A stretch of DNA of 64,000 nucleotides, from the NCBI GenBank assembly GCA_963978905.1, contig OZ022258.1, positions 47,972,591 through 48,036,590 on the forward strand, in the 5' to 3' direction. The notes under the pieces were generated by a model. It worked only from the letters and a program-made list of their open reading frames with translations. It was not told the DNA's origin and did no database searches. This document shows, one piece after another, positions 1-9,239 of this stretch. Positions within the stretch are counted from its first letter, which is position 1. The number at the start of each line of letters is the position of its first letter. Made by a program: the position numbers and the translations under genes. Source of the stretch: Trichostrongylus colubriformis (taxonomy: Eukaryota > Nematoda > Chromadorea > Rhabditida > Trichostrongylidae).

Positions 1-27
1 GAAATCCTGACGTAGGGGTACACACCC
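1..27. mobile_element. Right end of a Mutator-like MITE (family A)
   Basis: The first 27 bases match the right terminus of the elements at 55357-55595 and 62630-63267 (GAAATCCTGAC...GGGTACACACCC). The rest of this copy lies outside the window. Confidence 0.6.
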
Positions 28-125
28 GGGTGTGTGGCCTTATTTCGAATTGTCGCTTTGCGGCGTCGCTCTGGCAGCCCCATCAGCACGGTCGGCTGGA
101 GTTCCGCACAGGACGCAAGGGACTG
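28..125. repeat. Partial copy of the 47652-47899 MITE family
   Basis: Starts GGGTGTGTGGCC and continues with a CGAATT...CGC-TTTGCGGCG segment resembling the left part of the element at 47652-47899 (GGTGTGTGGCGATTGG...). Only one end is visible and it abuts the preceding MITE end. Confidence 0.35.
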
Positions 126-249
126 TGACCATTGTGATCTTTTGAAGAAATAGCTGTTTATCTCATCATCATCCAAAAAAATAACTTTTCTACCCCAAAT
201 AAAACACAAAATAGCAACACTAACTGCAAAGAAACGACGATATCCCTAA

Positions 250-435
250 TAAATATAAAACGGATCATCTGTGTCCGTCTCTCCTTCTCTCGGTCCCTCT
301 TTCCCTCTGCCTATCACGAAATTAGGCATAACATGAAAAACAGCCTGTGAAGATGAGATATGTAGGGCAGGGACAATAGGTAAGGAGCACACACGAACGC
401 AATTGAGCTCCGTCCACAGTGGGCAGAGCATGTTA
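250..435 (+). repeat. Dispersed copy of the 33-kb tandem repeat unit
   Basis: Shares CACGAAATTAGGCAT, ATGAAAAACAGCCTGTG and AGCTCCGTCCACAGTGGGC with the tandem units at 33000-33730. It is a single diverged unit in the same orientation, preceded by an AT-rich start and a CTGTGTCCGTCTC stretch. Confidence 0.55.
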
Positions 436-458
436 CTATTCACTTATTTATCTATTTA

Positions 459-998
459 TTAGGTTTTTTCACGTGGATCCCTTCATCTTTCGTGAGAGGT
501 TGAATATGCTTTGATAGAGCTCTTTCTGCTCTACACAGCGCTGCTTTTTCCGATTCCTTCGATTGCCTAATATTTTTGGGGTTTGGAAATGAAGTCAGAT
601 GAAGGCAAGAACTCGCACTCTCGACACTTCATCTTCCTCGTATGCCATCGAGATTAAAAAATTTATGCGCATAAGTTTTCAATAGGTCTTTTTCAGCCCT
701 ACACTTTTAATCAAATCGCTCAACTTCTTGCAGTTTTTAACTCACATATGCAGTACTAAGAAAAATGTGCACTTCCGTTATCTTCTCTTCCTCGTTTACC
801 ATCGAAGAGAATGTGCATATAGGTATTCGATAGAGATTTTTTGCTCTACAAGGAGAAGCACCCAATCTTTCAAATACCTTCAGAGTTTGATAGAGTTTGA
901 TATATATATATATATCAAAATAAACTTCGTCGAAAGGTGAAGAGAACGTTGCGAAACACAGAGAATAAGAAACGATGGAAACTTATTCCTCAAGCTAA
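459..998. mobile_element. Decayed, shortened mariner-like element
   Basis: Carries the internal motifs of the fold-back elements at 19597-20972 and 23444-24470 (ATAGAGCTCTTT-x-GCTCTACA, GATTGCCTAATATTT, GAAATGAAGT-AGATGAAGGC). It ends ACTTATTCCTCAAGCTAA followed by TA. It is far shorter than the intact copy and lacks most of the second arm. No transposase is recognisable. Confidence 0.55.
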
Positions 999-1000
999 TA

Positions 1001-1492
1001 TTTATTTGATTGCACAGCACGGTGCACAGGAACCTTTCGTCCTTATTTCGGGAAGAAAAGAAGTTATAGGAATAACCGAAATGAGGCGACGCGAATTGGA
1101 ACGCCCAAATTCTCAAAACAGTAGATTAAGGCCTTAATAGTAAATGGTTGTTCAAATAATAAACATCAGACGGATGGCACTCACTGCAAAAATAGCAGTT
1201 ATGATAATAAGAAGTGATGTTCTACTTTTCACATGATGTGGTGATAGGTACTGAGCAAATTAACGAAAAAAAAGCAATTTCGATTGTCTCACTGACGCTC
1301 ATGATGTTACGAGCATAGTAGGGTGCACTAGCCCGACTGGTTACATAATAACAGTCTCAATCAAGAAATGACTAATTCAGGCGCAGAACTTCAAAGGGAG
1401 TGTTCGCAATCACACGCGACAAAATCTGCCTCGTCACTCGCCGCGCGCGACCGCGCGAAAATTCGACATAGGACCACACACCCGCGCGCACT
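1001..1492. other. Unassigned non-coding sequence
   Basis: No exon, RNA or repeat that I can name. A GC-rich stretch near 1430-1490 (CGCGCGCGACCGCGCG) precedes the next MITE. Confidence 0.4.
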
Positions 1493-1722
1493 GGGTGTAT
1501 GCCATCAGCACGGGATATTCGCGTGGCCACGATTAGCGCGCGACGTGGTGGTGCGAACTCTAGGTTCCGTATTGGCTGAGTTCTGAAGCGATTACACCTA
1601 GAATGATGCGCAGAGAACAACCATCGCTCGAGGACCCATCCTTTACGGCGCGCACAGCGTGCACAATTGGGTCGCACACCCAACGCCGCGAAACGAATTT
1701 TCTGTCCTAATGGCATACACCC
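1493..1722. mobile_element. Mutator-like MITE (family B)
   Basis: Begins GGGTGTATGCCATCAGCACG and ends CCTAATGGCATACACCC. The interior aligns with the element at 49909-50138: CGCGTGGCC, GGTGCGA, GAAGCGATTAC, GAATGATGCG and CATCCTTTACGGCGCGCA are shared. It is about 230 bp with no coding capacity. No target-site duplication is visible for this copy. Confidence 0.6.
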
Positions 1723-1734
1723 GTACACATCTAG

Positions 1735-1879
1735 TCTCAAATACCCTGATGACGGATCAACGTATTTAGTGGTGGGACTGGTCATAGTCGGAATGGTAGT
1801 ACTGGCAATAGCGGCCGGTGTCATTGTTTGCGTAATTTACAAGAAGGAAAAACAAAGGAAAATGGATGAGGTCAGCTGA
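1735..1879 (+). CDS. C-terminal exon of a single-pass membrane protein
   Basis: The open frame reads LKYPDDGSTY, then a hydrophobic stretch of about 22 residues (LVVGLVIVGMVVLAIAAG...), then a basic cytoplasmic tail (YKKEKQRKMDEVS) and a TGA stop at 1877-1879. This is the layout of a type I membrane protein: extracellular stub, one helix, stop-transfer lysines and arginines. A splice acceptor (ACATCTAG) lies just upstream; the exon would enter in phase 2. The rest of the gene is outside the window. C. elegans receptor L-domain proteins often end in one helix, so it could be an upstream relative of the 31-kb gene; that is inference. The MITE at 1493-1722 ends only 12 bases before the exon. Confidence 0.55.
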
Positions 1880-3177
1880 TTGAACATGCATTTTTCTTCT
1901 AAGGATTTATTCACGAACATCTGGTTGAATATCTTTAAGGCAAAACGTCCTGATGGTGCATCGAATGAGTCAAGAGAAATGCAATCAAAAGTCAGACCCG
2001 GATCAGTGGATGGATGAGAAGGAAAGGAAACTCATGTACTTCTGAAATTTAATAGCCGAAATGTTTCTGACCTTGCCATTTGTCGATACAATGCAGTGTT
2101 TTCATGCTGTTTTATGTTTTGAAATAGAATACATGTAGACGAAGCAGCTAACCAGGGATGGTCAATAGGTCGGAGTGACCATTCTCGATAAGATGCACAT
2201 AGCTGTATGAGTCCTGAGACGATGAACTCGAATGTACTCGCCAAATTTGCGAATTACTCTGCGGATTCAGTTCTAAAGGTTTTTCTGGATGTTACTACTT
2301 ATTTGTAATATGTAATGCAGTGCAGTAAGGCGGCAATCATACTTTGTGGTGCCGGTACCAGGCGTGGCTGCATATCTTTGCGTCTCCGCTCGTGCCACCC
2401 TATCTCATTGCCTGCGCCGTCTCTGCTGATCATCCGTGTCTGCATTTCTGGGACGCAGTCACGCCATGTCGGCGCAAAGTATGAACGCAGTCTATGTGAA
2501 TGCAGGTGCTCGTAGCGTGTGAGGCAAGCGCTTTCTGTGTTTTTTCAATCTCATATTCAGCAGATCACTTTGTCTCATAATAGAAATTTTGACCGATATT
2601 TGAAAGGGGCAAGCTGATCATAGAGAAATTGGCATTTTTTTCATTTTCTACATGGATAGGGTCCAACTGCAACGAAGTTAACTGAAGCATAGCTAACACA
2701 GCGTACTTAGTACAGCAAACGAGCGTACTGAGCGCCAAAGAGGTGTATTTTCTTGGTACTACGAAAAACCTTTGTTGTATATATTGCTACTCAATGACCC
2801 AGGAATCCTTGCGAATTTCGGTCAAAATCTCGATCAGGCTAAGCCCCTGGGGTAATTAGACCCCATGAATATAGAAAAAACGCTGGCCCAAACACCGTTA
2901 GGACACTTACGAGGTGAAGTGATGAGCAGCAACGGGAGTAGTACACAGTGCTCAGCGCTGATTAAAGGCACCGAAAGGAGGTGAAGGTAAGCTGAGCTGG
3001 GAACGACGTCCTCTGTGAACTAACATTCGAATTGGGAAGAGGTAATCCGCGTGGATATTCACGTTGAAAACGCTCCCTCAGGGTTTCTATCGCGATCTCA
3101 TCGCGCTTTACTTAAGCGAAAGCGCTCCACTAGTCGAGTTGCTGCCGGCGCGGGTCAGCGTTTGCAGTTGGCTAACA
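1880..3177. other. Unassigned non-coding sequence after the TM exon
   Basis: Presumed 3' flank of the transmembrane gene. No canonical AATAAA lies close to the stop. About 2330-2430 resembles the arms of the hairpin at 10779-11010 (CATACTTTG, GGCGTGGC, TGCGTCTCC, GTGCCACCCT), so part is repeat-derived. Confidence 0.4.
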
Positions 3178-3179
3178 TA

Positions 3180-4410
3180 CAGTAGCGCTCAAAAGTATTT
3201 GGCCGAATGGTTTCTCGCTTGGGTTTTTCACTTGTAACTTTTTTGCAACTGGACCGATCTAAGAGAAATTTTAGTACATTGTACCTGGAGACACCGCAGA
3301 CCATGTAAATACAGGGGTGCCAAAAAAAGTAATTTTGTCTCTTCCACTTTCAACCCCATTTTAGTCAAACTACAGCAAATTCTGTTGAGGTAATTTCATC
3401 CCCAGATTCAAGAGCAGACCTCACTCTATCACTATACTCCGTGGCGGCTTTCTGCATGAGCAGGAACGAGAGCGAGGAAAGAGTGAACAAGATGTGTCAC
3501 CCCAAATGAGCAAAATCCGAAATTTCGTCGCCATCGTTCACAACTTGCTGAGGTCCGTTAACTTGGGTACCTGAGGGGATCCATACTGGGTCTTTGAGAT
3601 CCCGTTTTTTTCGTGTTCTCAGGGCCCTTCGTTTCCAAGAGCCAAAACGTTCCTCTACCACTGAAGCCCCTCCGGAGGCGGCTTTGAGGCATGAAAATGA
3701 TATTTGGGATCATAGCAGGCTTGTCCAAGCAGCAGGGGCTCTGTGACTTCCTTGAACCCAAGGGCCAATCCTTAGGATGCTTCCTACAAAAGACCTACTT
3801 CGGAGCCTGGTTTCACCGTTATACGCGGACCTTGATACTGTGGGTACTCCGAAGCCCGACTGCACCAGTTAAAAGCTCCATATTTTTATAAAGGGGAAGG
3901 TAGGGAGCCACAGTTTGTTCCTGCTATTAGAGGAACATTTCGGGAATATTTTACCTCAATACTTCTATCTTTTGCGTTTCTCTATGCTTTGTATAATTGG
4001 CAGATGTGAGCCAAAATTTATTTTTTTGGCACCCCCTGTATACTATTTTCGCGCTCAACGGTGTAGGTTACGTGGTTAAATGCAATTCTTTGTTTTTGGA
4101 ATGCCATCCCTGTGCCGTCCCGCTGTACCGCTGTCATCAAAAGTCGTAGTCTTTCTAAAAAAAAGTTCTCTGAGGCTTGCTCGTTTTGTTTTTGTAAAGA
4201 AAGCCGCTTTTCTTGACCAAGCCTTCTACTATTTTTCAGTGGTCTTGTAGTAAATTCTTGTAAAAAAATATGAAAAGAGTCAAGCGGCACTCAAGTAGGG
4301 AAATGTTGGCAATAAATTCATGCACCACATATTGAAATTTTGTCAAATTTGGTCAAGTAGAAAAAAGTTATGGCAAAAAGTGTTTGGGCGAATACTTTTG
4401 AGCGCTACTG
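3180..4410. mobile_element. Tc1-like MITE, interrupted by a nested element
   Basis: Flanked by TA, with termini CAGTAGCGCTCAAAAGTAT and ATACTTTTGAGCGCTACTG (inverted). The CAGT...ACTG ends and TA target site are typical of the Tc1/mariner superfamily. Without the nested 727-bp element it would be about 502 bp, close to the uninterrupted copy at 15008-15516 (509 bp). No transposase is present. Confidence 0.75.
3312..4038. mobile_element. Nested TA-flanked element with CAGGGGGTGCCAAAA ends
   Basis: Begins CAGGGGTGCCAAAAAAAG and ends TTTTTTTGGCACCCCCTG, flanked by TA on both sides, inside the 3180-4410 element. The interior is homologous, in inverted orientation, to 48570-49360 (shared GAGCAGGAACG, GTGAACAAGATGTGT, TTGCTGAGGTCCGTT). 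Tc1/mariner-type by ends and target site; the open frames inside look fortuitous. Confidence 0.7.
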
Positions 4411-4704
4411 TAGATTCTTGCCGCTTCGGCCCCTTACGGCTAGTATTGCAGAAGGGGCGAAAGGTAAGAAGTGAAATTAAGGGGTCCTGTTGAGTCGTTC
4501 CATACAGATCTGTCATCACTATTGCACTACTTATCGCCACGAGTTTCACATTTAATTGGCCAGGCCGGAACTACTCCTTCGATGGCTCCAAAAAGTAGAG
4601 CATTTTGAATGATTTTCCCAACAGTGTACGTTGGATGTGAATCCAGATGTTGAAGGATCAAGAAAAATTTAGAGATGCAACATCTCTCGCTTTTGGTATC
4701 TTAA

Positions 4705-5244
4705 AGGCAGCATTATAGGAAAGTCGGACGAAAAGTAAAAGTAGTAGTGCATATGAAAGTCAAGAGGCCTAGTAACAGGGCAGTGGAGAAAAAACGGATG
4801 GAAATGGCCAAAAACGCGAGAAATAGGACCCCCTTCCCAGCGTTGGTTCTACCTTTCCAACAAGAGGCTGGTAGTCTGATCTAGAGGTCCATTGGCATGT
4901 TGCCAAATAAACACAAGGGAATGTTTAGAAATACGACAGGATCTACTTGTTGCAGTGAGCTTCAAGCTAAAACTGCAAAAGCGCGCCGCAAAACCTTCGA
5001 TCCTGCCGCATCTCCTTGACCGCTCCCACCCCAGTCAATCGGGAATTACGTCATCGGGAGGCGGGACCGCTGTGTCCAAGAGAAGGGACCGCTGCATGGT
5101 TGCGGCGTTTTGCGGCGTTTCTACGGCTCGGAGGGGCGCTTTTCACCGGGATTTCGCCACAGGTAGCCTTCTTAGGCCCAGTACCACCATGTGAGTGACT
5201 TCTTGTAGGGATTTCTCCATTACCGCATTACCCCTAAGCTGTCT
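4705..5244. mobile_element. TTAA-flanked MITE, copy 1
   Basis: Bounded by TTAA at 4701-4704 and 5245-5248 with short inverted ends AGGCAGC...GCTGTCT. The interior (GTCGGACGAAAAGTAAAA, GGAGAAAAAACGGATGGAAA, CGATCCTGCCGCATCTCC, TTTCACCGGGATTTCGCCAC) recurs near 13.1, 21.4, 36.7, 51.9 and 52.9 kb. TTAA target sites are typical of piggyBac-type elements; family membership is inferred from target site only. Confidence 0.7.
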
Positions 5245-5248
5245 TTAA

Positions 5249-5820
5249 AGAAACTAGCGTACTTTTTGATAAAGGCGCATTGCATTAACTAACCATGAAG
5301 TTTCGGAGCAAGGGTAACATGGAAACCTTTCTCAGAGAAAGACTTACGAAATATACCCTGCAGTGTGATGGTAGAGAAAGAAGGGAATGAAACGGCGATA
5401 ACCCGAATGAGGCCCGCGCTAACACCCTTGTTTTTACGCCCCTCAGCATTACCAGGATAGATGCAAACAGGCGAAAGACCAAATCGGTGCTTGCGAAGAT
5501 TGCCCGTACTCGCCGTCAATTTCCCCGGCTGATTGAAGCAGCGCATCACGTAGTTTTGCGGGATCGTGTCAAAAGCTCAGCTTTTCCAAGTTTTTCCCGC
5601 CATACACTGCCTATTCTGAAGAGGCATGTTTGTTTTCGGAGAATATGTCTACCCAGTTTTCACTTTCTCTTTACCCTTCACAAAGCCTTGATTTCTTTCA
5701 ATCAGCGAGCGTGCACTGGATAAGTAATGTTCGGGCATTTTACCTCGGTCATTACGCTCACAATCCATCTGGTGAGTTTCAGGAAGGGGGGCATATTCAC
5801 AGTGCTCTGCATCTCTGACC
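5249..5820. other. Unassigned non-coding sequence
   Basis: Short overlapping open frames on both strands, none with a recognisable domain. I see no splice-consistent exon here. Confidence 0.35.
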
Positions 5821-5830
5821 TGACCCGCTA

Positions 5831-6055
5831 GGGGTGTAGGTTGGGACACACGAATCTAGGCCGTGACCCTGTAACAGCCTGTGGCCTTTGGCCTAAGCCT
5901 TAAATAATTCAGACAATTTGTTCATGTAAATCGTGTCCTCTTTGCAAGTCTGTTCCGTTGTATAGTCAAATTGTGTGAATTATTCATGTCACAGGGCAAA
6001 GGACACAGGCTGTCACAGGGTCACGTCCTAGATTCGTGTGTCCTAACCGTCACCC
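5831..6055. mobile_element. Mutator-like MITE (family C) with 9-bp target duplication
   Basis: Inverted arms of about 70 bp: the left begins GGGGTGTAGGTTGGGACACA and the right ends TGTGTCCTAACCGTCACCC. It is flanked by an exact 9-bp direct repeat, GACCCGCTA, at 5822-5830 and 6056-6064. A 9-bp duplication with long inverted ends is typical of Mutator-like elements. Non-coding, 225 bp. Confidence 0.75.
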
Positions 6056-6162
6056 GACCCGCTAGAGAGCGGACAAATGGGGCTAGCTAGCTGAATCCAT
6101 CAAAAGAACGATTTCTACATTAGTGATTGGTATATCTGGCCAGGCTTCCAGTAATCGTTCAT

Positions 6163-6760
6163 ACTTGATACTTGATACTTGATACTTTATTACATGACAA
6201 GCATGTACAAAAAGAAATTGCCAGCAAACATCAAGCATAGAATCACAGGTGAAGTAGAAAAAAAAACGAACATTATCCCATGTCAAGGAAAAGAGACTGA
6301 CGAAAAAGAGAAGAAAGAGGTGGAATTGGCGGAATTTACTAGAGCATCATCCGTTTCCTTAAAGTACCATTAATCCAAGATGCGATTGAGATAGGTTTTC
6401 AAGGAAATAGCCGAAACAGGGAGCGGTCTATGTTTGGACAAAGTTAAATATATGGATCCAGCACGGTTGACAAAGAAGTTATGCCGAAGACCACCACGGG
6501 CACTTTTGAAACTAATCTTACTAAGGCTTCCTCTAGTTACTGATGGTAGGATCTGGAAAAATTGGTTAGAATTTACCTGTACCTGGCCATTGAGTATTTT
6601 ATTTACCATAACGACATCATTAACCTTCCTCCTGACTGAGAGAGATTTCAACCCGAGTAGTTTATTTGTTATTTCATGGTTATTCGAGTTTGCATTGATC
6701 CCATACAAACACATCGTTGCAGATCAAAGGCATCATTTTGAATTCGCGGTTGCATCGGCC
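6163..6760 (-). mobile_element. 5'-truncated CR1-like LINE, 3' end
   Basis: The minus strand carries the C-terminal part of a non-LTR reverse transcriptase (see 6370-6714), then about 200 bp of 3' sequence ending in tandem AAGTATCA octamers near 6165-6190. Short tandem repeats at the 3' end, instead of poly-A, are typical of the CR1 clade. The 5' side is cut near 6760, as usual for truncated LINE copies. Confidence 0.6.
6370..6714 (-). pseudogene. Non-LTR reverse transcriptase, C-terminal fragment
   Basis: The open frame of about 114 residues contains LGLKSLSVRRKVNDVVMVNK, ILNGQVQVN, FKSARGGLRHNFFVNRAGSI and a closing SLKTYLNRILD. This is the usual tail of CR1/Jockey-type reverse transcriptases: an RR-x(3)-D-x(3)-x-N-K-I-L-N-G segment, then R-x(3)-FF-x-N-R. 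Catalytic motifs (the YxDD box) and the endonuclease domain are absent, so the fragment cannot be active. It does not start at a real initiator. Identification is by pattern memory, not alignment. Confidence 0.6.
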
Positions 6761-6764
6761 TAGC

Positions 6765-7085
6765 GCACACAAACCTCTCGCATCCAAGAGGCACCCAATG
6801 GTTGACGATGCTCCCAAGTCACCCCCACTGGAGACACCCCGCCGGCCGCCACAACGGCCTGCGGGATGGAACCACCCTGGGGACCTAAGGGTCTTACCGA
6901 CCTATTCCCCAGGTGTTTTTCCCTCAGCACCATCCCCTAGGGCTGTCGGGCCCTGAACGTCACGTCACTGACAGCCTGCCCCCAGTACCAAACATGATAA
7001 GACACAACATGGATATATAACATATGAACAACACATAAATTACAGAACAGAAACATACATCACACATTATCACGTAATAACAACA
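6765..7085. other. GC-rich unassigned sequence downstream of the leader module
   Basis: CCCGCCGGCCGCCACAACGG and other CG-rich blocks. In minus-strand terms it follows the copy-1 leader. I do not recognise it; open frames here appear fortuitous. Confidence 0.3.
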
Positions 7086-7089
7086 GTAC

Positions 7090-7520
7090 ATCGTATCATA
7101 CCTGGCTCCCCAGAGTCGCCTCCGCTAGGGCGACTGCCGGCAGCCGGCTGACGTATTAGACCCCCATGCGGCTGGTATCACGTAGCCATATGGCCAACGG
7201 TGCCTCGCATGGGGATCCAACCATGGCTGCTCCCAGTCGGAGAGCAGGGGAAAACACCGGCCAACTCATGTGCCGGCGCTTCACTACTCGAGAGCTGAAG
7301 GCGCACCGCACCCTCAGATCTCGAGCAGCATCATGGCGTTGCCCGGTGGAAACCGACTGGCAGCTGAGAGCCGGCCTTATATACCGGCTTCGACCACAGA
7401 GGGCGGAGCCACCGCGTGTCGCATGGCGCGACAAGCGGCGCTCAGGCGGACGGGCCGGGGAGCGCGGTGCCCCCGAGGCCATCGTCGTGGCGATCCGCGA
7501 CACACATTGCATGATTCACT
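7090..7520 (-). promoter_or_regulatory. TATA promoter plus leader exon module, copy 1
   Basis: On the minus strand a TATA box (GGTATATAAGG, about 7375-7386) lies some 27 bases before CAGTCGGTTTCCACCGG. A GC-rich leader follows, ending at a splice-donor-like CAG|GTATGAT near 7100. The order and spacing recur at 58190-58625, with blocks such as AACTCATGTG, GTTGGCCGGTG and GGGCGACT shared. It looks like the promoter and first non-coding exon of a multicopy unit, perhaps a retroelement. The leader reading frame is not conserved between copies. Confidence 0.45.
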
Positions 7521-8360
7521 GTGGTCCAAACGCAAAGTTTCGCAAGACGAAACATAGATACGTCCTCAAAGTTTCGCCCACGCAAGCCTCGAGGGCTGTG
7601 GAACGAAGAGAGCAAGCTTCCCTTCCTTCCAAGTTGCTGCTCTTGATTTCTTCCTACAGCACGTGAGCGCCGGTGTACATCGTTTGATCCTGGTTTCGTA
7701 TTCAAAGTCGATCACACGACGGCTTGCAGCAAGCGGTTGGGATTCCGACCTGGACCCGTAGGCTAATATTGTGAATGCCTTCAAATAAACAGATAATAAC
7801 AGCAGAAAAATTGCAATAGGGTGATGTACGCAATCGCACGCGAAGAAAACAACTCGCACTCTCGCGCCGTCGTCGCCTTCGGCCGTGCATGTTCGCAGAT
7901 CGTCGCAGTTATGCCCATTTTTCCTGCCTCTTTCACTTCGAAGGTGAAGAAGAACCCTTGTCTCTCTGAGCTTCAGCCTAATGTATGCAACAGGATGTGC
8001 TGTGTACCACAATGACGAGAGAGCGCAGACAACAGTATAAGAAATTGAGAGGTTTTCTGAGCTGGCATGGAGCCACATCAAAAACGGCTCTCTCTTGCTT
8101 ATTGCTTGACTCATGATTGCTCGAAATTGATAACGAATGAGCGAATGGTATCAATGTTATTTGACTGATATTGATGGCCATCGCTTAGTTCACACATGTA
8201 ACGAAGCATCAACCACGTCAAAACGCGTTGTAACAGATTTGACACGTAAAGACGCAACCAACACGTTTTATCCGCCTTATCTAGTGCTGCGGGTTTCACG
8301 ATAAAGCTCATTTCTCGTCGGTGCTGCATTCGAGGCTGTGACTCGGAATCGCTCTCTGGG
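7521..8360. other. Unassigned sequence with a long minus-strand open frame
   Basis: The minus-strand frame 7566-8114 (182 codons) is the longest open stretch in the window but shows no domain I recognise. It lies directly upstream, in minus-strand terms, of the copy-1 promoter module. I do not call it a gene. Confidence 0.3.
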
Positions 8361-8665
8361 ATGGATCGACTTTCTACAATCTGGATCGTACTACTTTCCC
8401 TTTGCCTGCGGTGTGGTACGTTTTTCTCCAGTTATAGACGGGCTCAATGGAAAATGGGAATGACTGAAAGGATAACTTTGTAAGAGCAGTAAACGGCAAA
8501 GAATTGACGAAGATTGCAGTAGTTCGCGGTAAGGCTAACCTGCAGACGGTACTCAGCGAGTGCACGTATCCAGCGAACAGGGAATGTACCAAGGAGATTC
8601 GCTGTGGACAACTGAGCCAGGTGTTTGAAACTCGCTGCGGTCGAATTCGTTTCATGACTTGCTGA
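8361..8665 (+). CDS. Candidate secreted cysteine-rich peptide, two exons
   Basis: Exon 1 (8361-8415) encodes a clean signal peptide, MDRLSTIWIVLLSLCLRC, and ends at the donor G|GTACGT in phase 1. An acceptor at 8518-8519 (GATTGCAG) lets exon 2 (8520-8665) continue in phase 1 to a TGA at 8663-8665, for a 66-residue product. The mature part carries five cysteines in 34 residues (SEC, REC, IRC, TRC and a terminal MTC) with basic residues between. Intron length would be 104 bases; the acceptor has a poor pyrimidine tract, which is the main weakness. No family recognised. Alternatively exon 1 belongs to a longer gene. Confidence 0.4.
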
Positions 8666-8669
8666 TAGC

Positions 8670-9235
8670 TCTTATCAATCCTTATCAGCTGTTATCAAAT
8701 AGGTTCATCCGTTGTCAATGTCCCTCACCCCGAAATACACCTATGAGTGTCACAACTCCGGGGTCTGTACAAAATGCGAAACAGATTTGGCGACTTTTGC
8801 CTTTAGTCCGTCCTTATCGAATTTTATCAAAAATGATCAAGGTGGATCACCTACCGTCAATGTCCCCGTTCCACCCCGCAAATCACCTGTAAGTGACAAC
8901 GCTCCAGGGACTGCATGAAAACGAAAAGGATTCGGCGAAGTTTGTTTTTTGTCACTCCTTATTGGATCTCTTCAACCGTTATCAAGTTGGATTACCCACC
9001 GCCAGTGTACTCGTCACACCCTACACATCATATGCAAAAAGGAAAATCGCATTTTTGCTGCGACGTGGACTATGAATTCGTTACAAAGAGAAGCGCTCAT
9101 GTACTATGGGGGTGGCACCCAAGAACAACTTCGAAGAAGTGGAATTTTTTTCCTCACCCTGAGGGTTAAGAAGGAGCTGCTAGGAGTGTCCTCAACCAAA
9201 AGAAGGATGAAAAAATATTTGCTACACTAAAAAAT
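8670..9235. repeat. Tandem-like repeat block, about 150-bp units
   Basis: Three diverged units share GATTTGGCGACTTTTGCC-like, CTCCTTATCGAATTTTATC-like, GGATCACC-ACCGTCAATGT-like and TGAGTGTCAC segments. The same units recur at 17135-17650 and 30030-30500, with fragments near 12.4-12.7 and 14.4-14.7 kb. Non-coding. Confidence 0.55.
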
Positions 9236-9239
9236 ATTC

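Noticed and set aside
1372..1824. 150-codon minus frame across the MITE and the TM exon
   Set aside because: Antisense shadow of the MITE and of the + strand transmembrane exon.
7166..7666. 166-codon + frame over 7.2-7.7 kb
   Set aside because: It lies antisense to the TATA/leader module and its reading frame is not kept in the second copy at 58.2-58.6 kb.
7566..8114. Longest open frame in the window (182 codons, minus)
   Set aside because: No recognisable domain, no splice support, and a shuffled-looking composition. It may be chance in a GC-moderate repeat flank.
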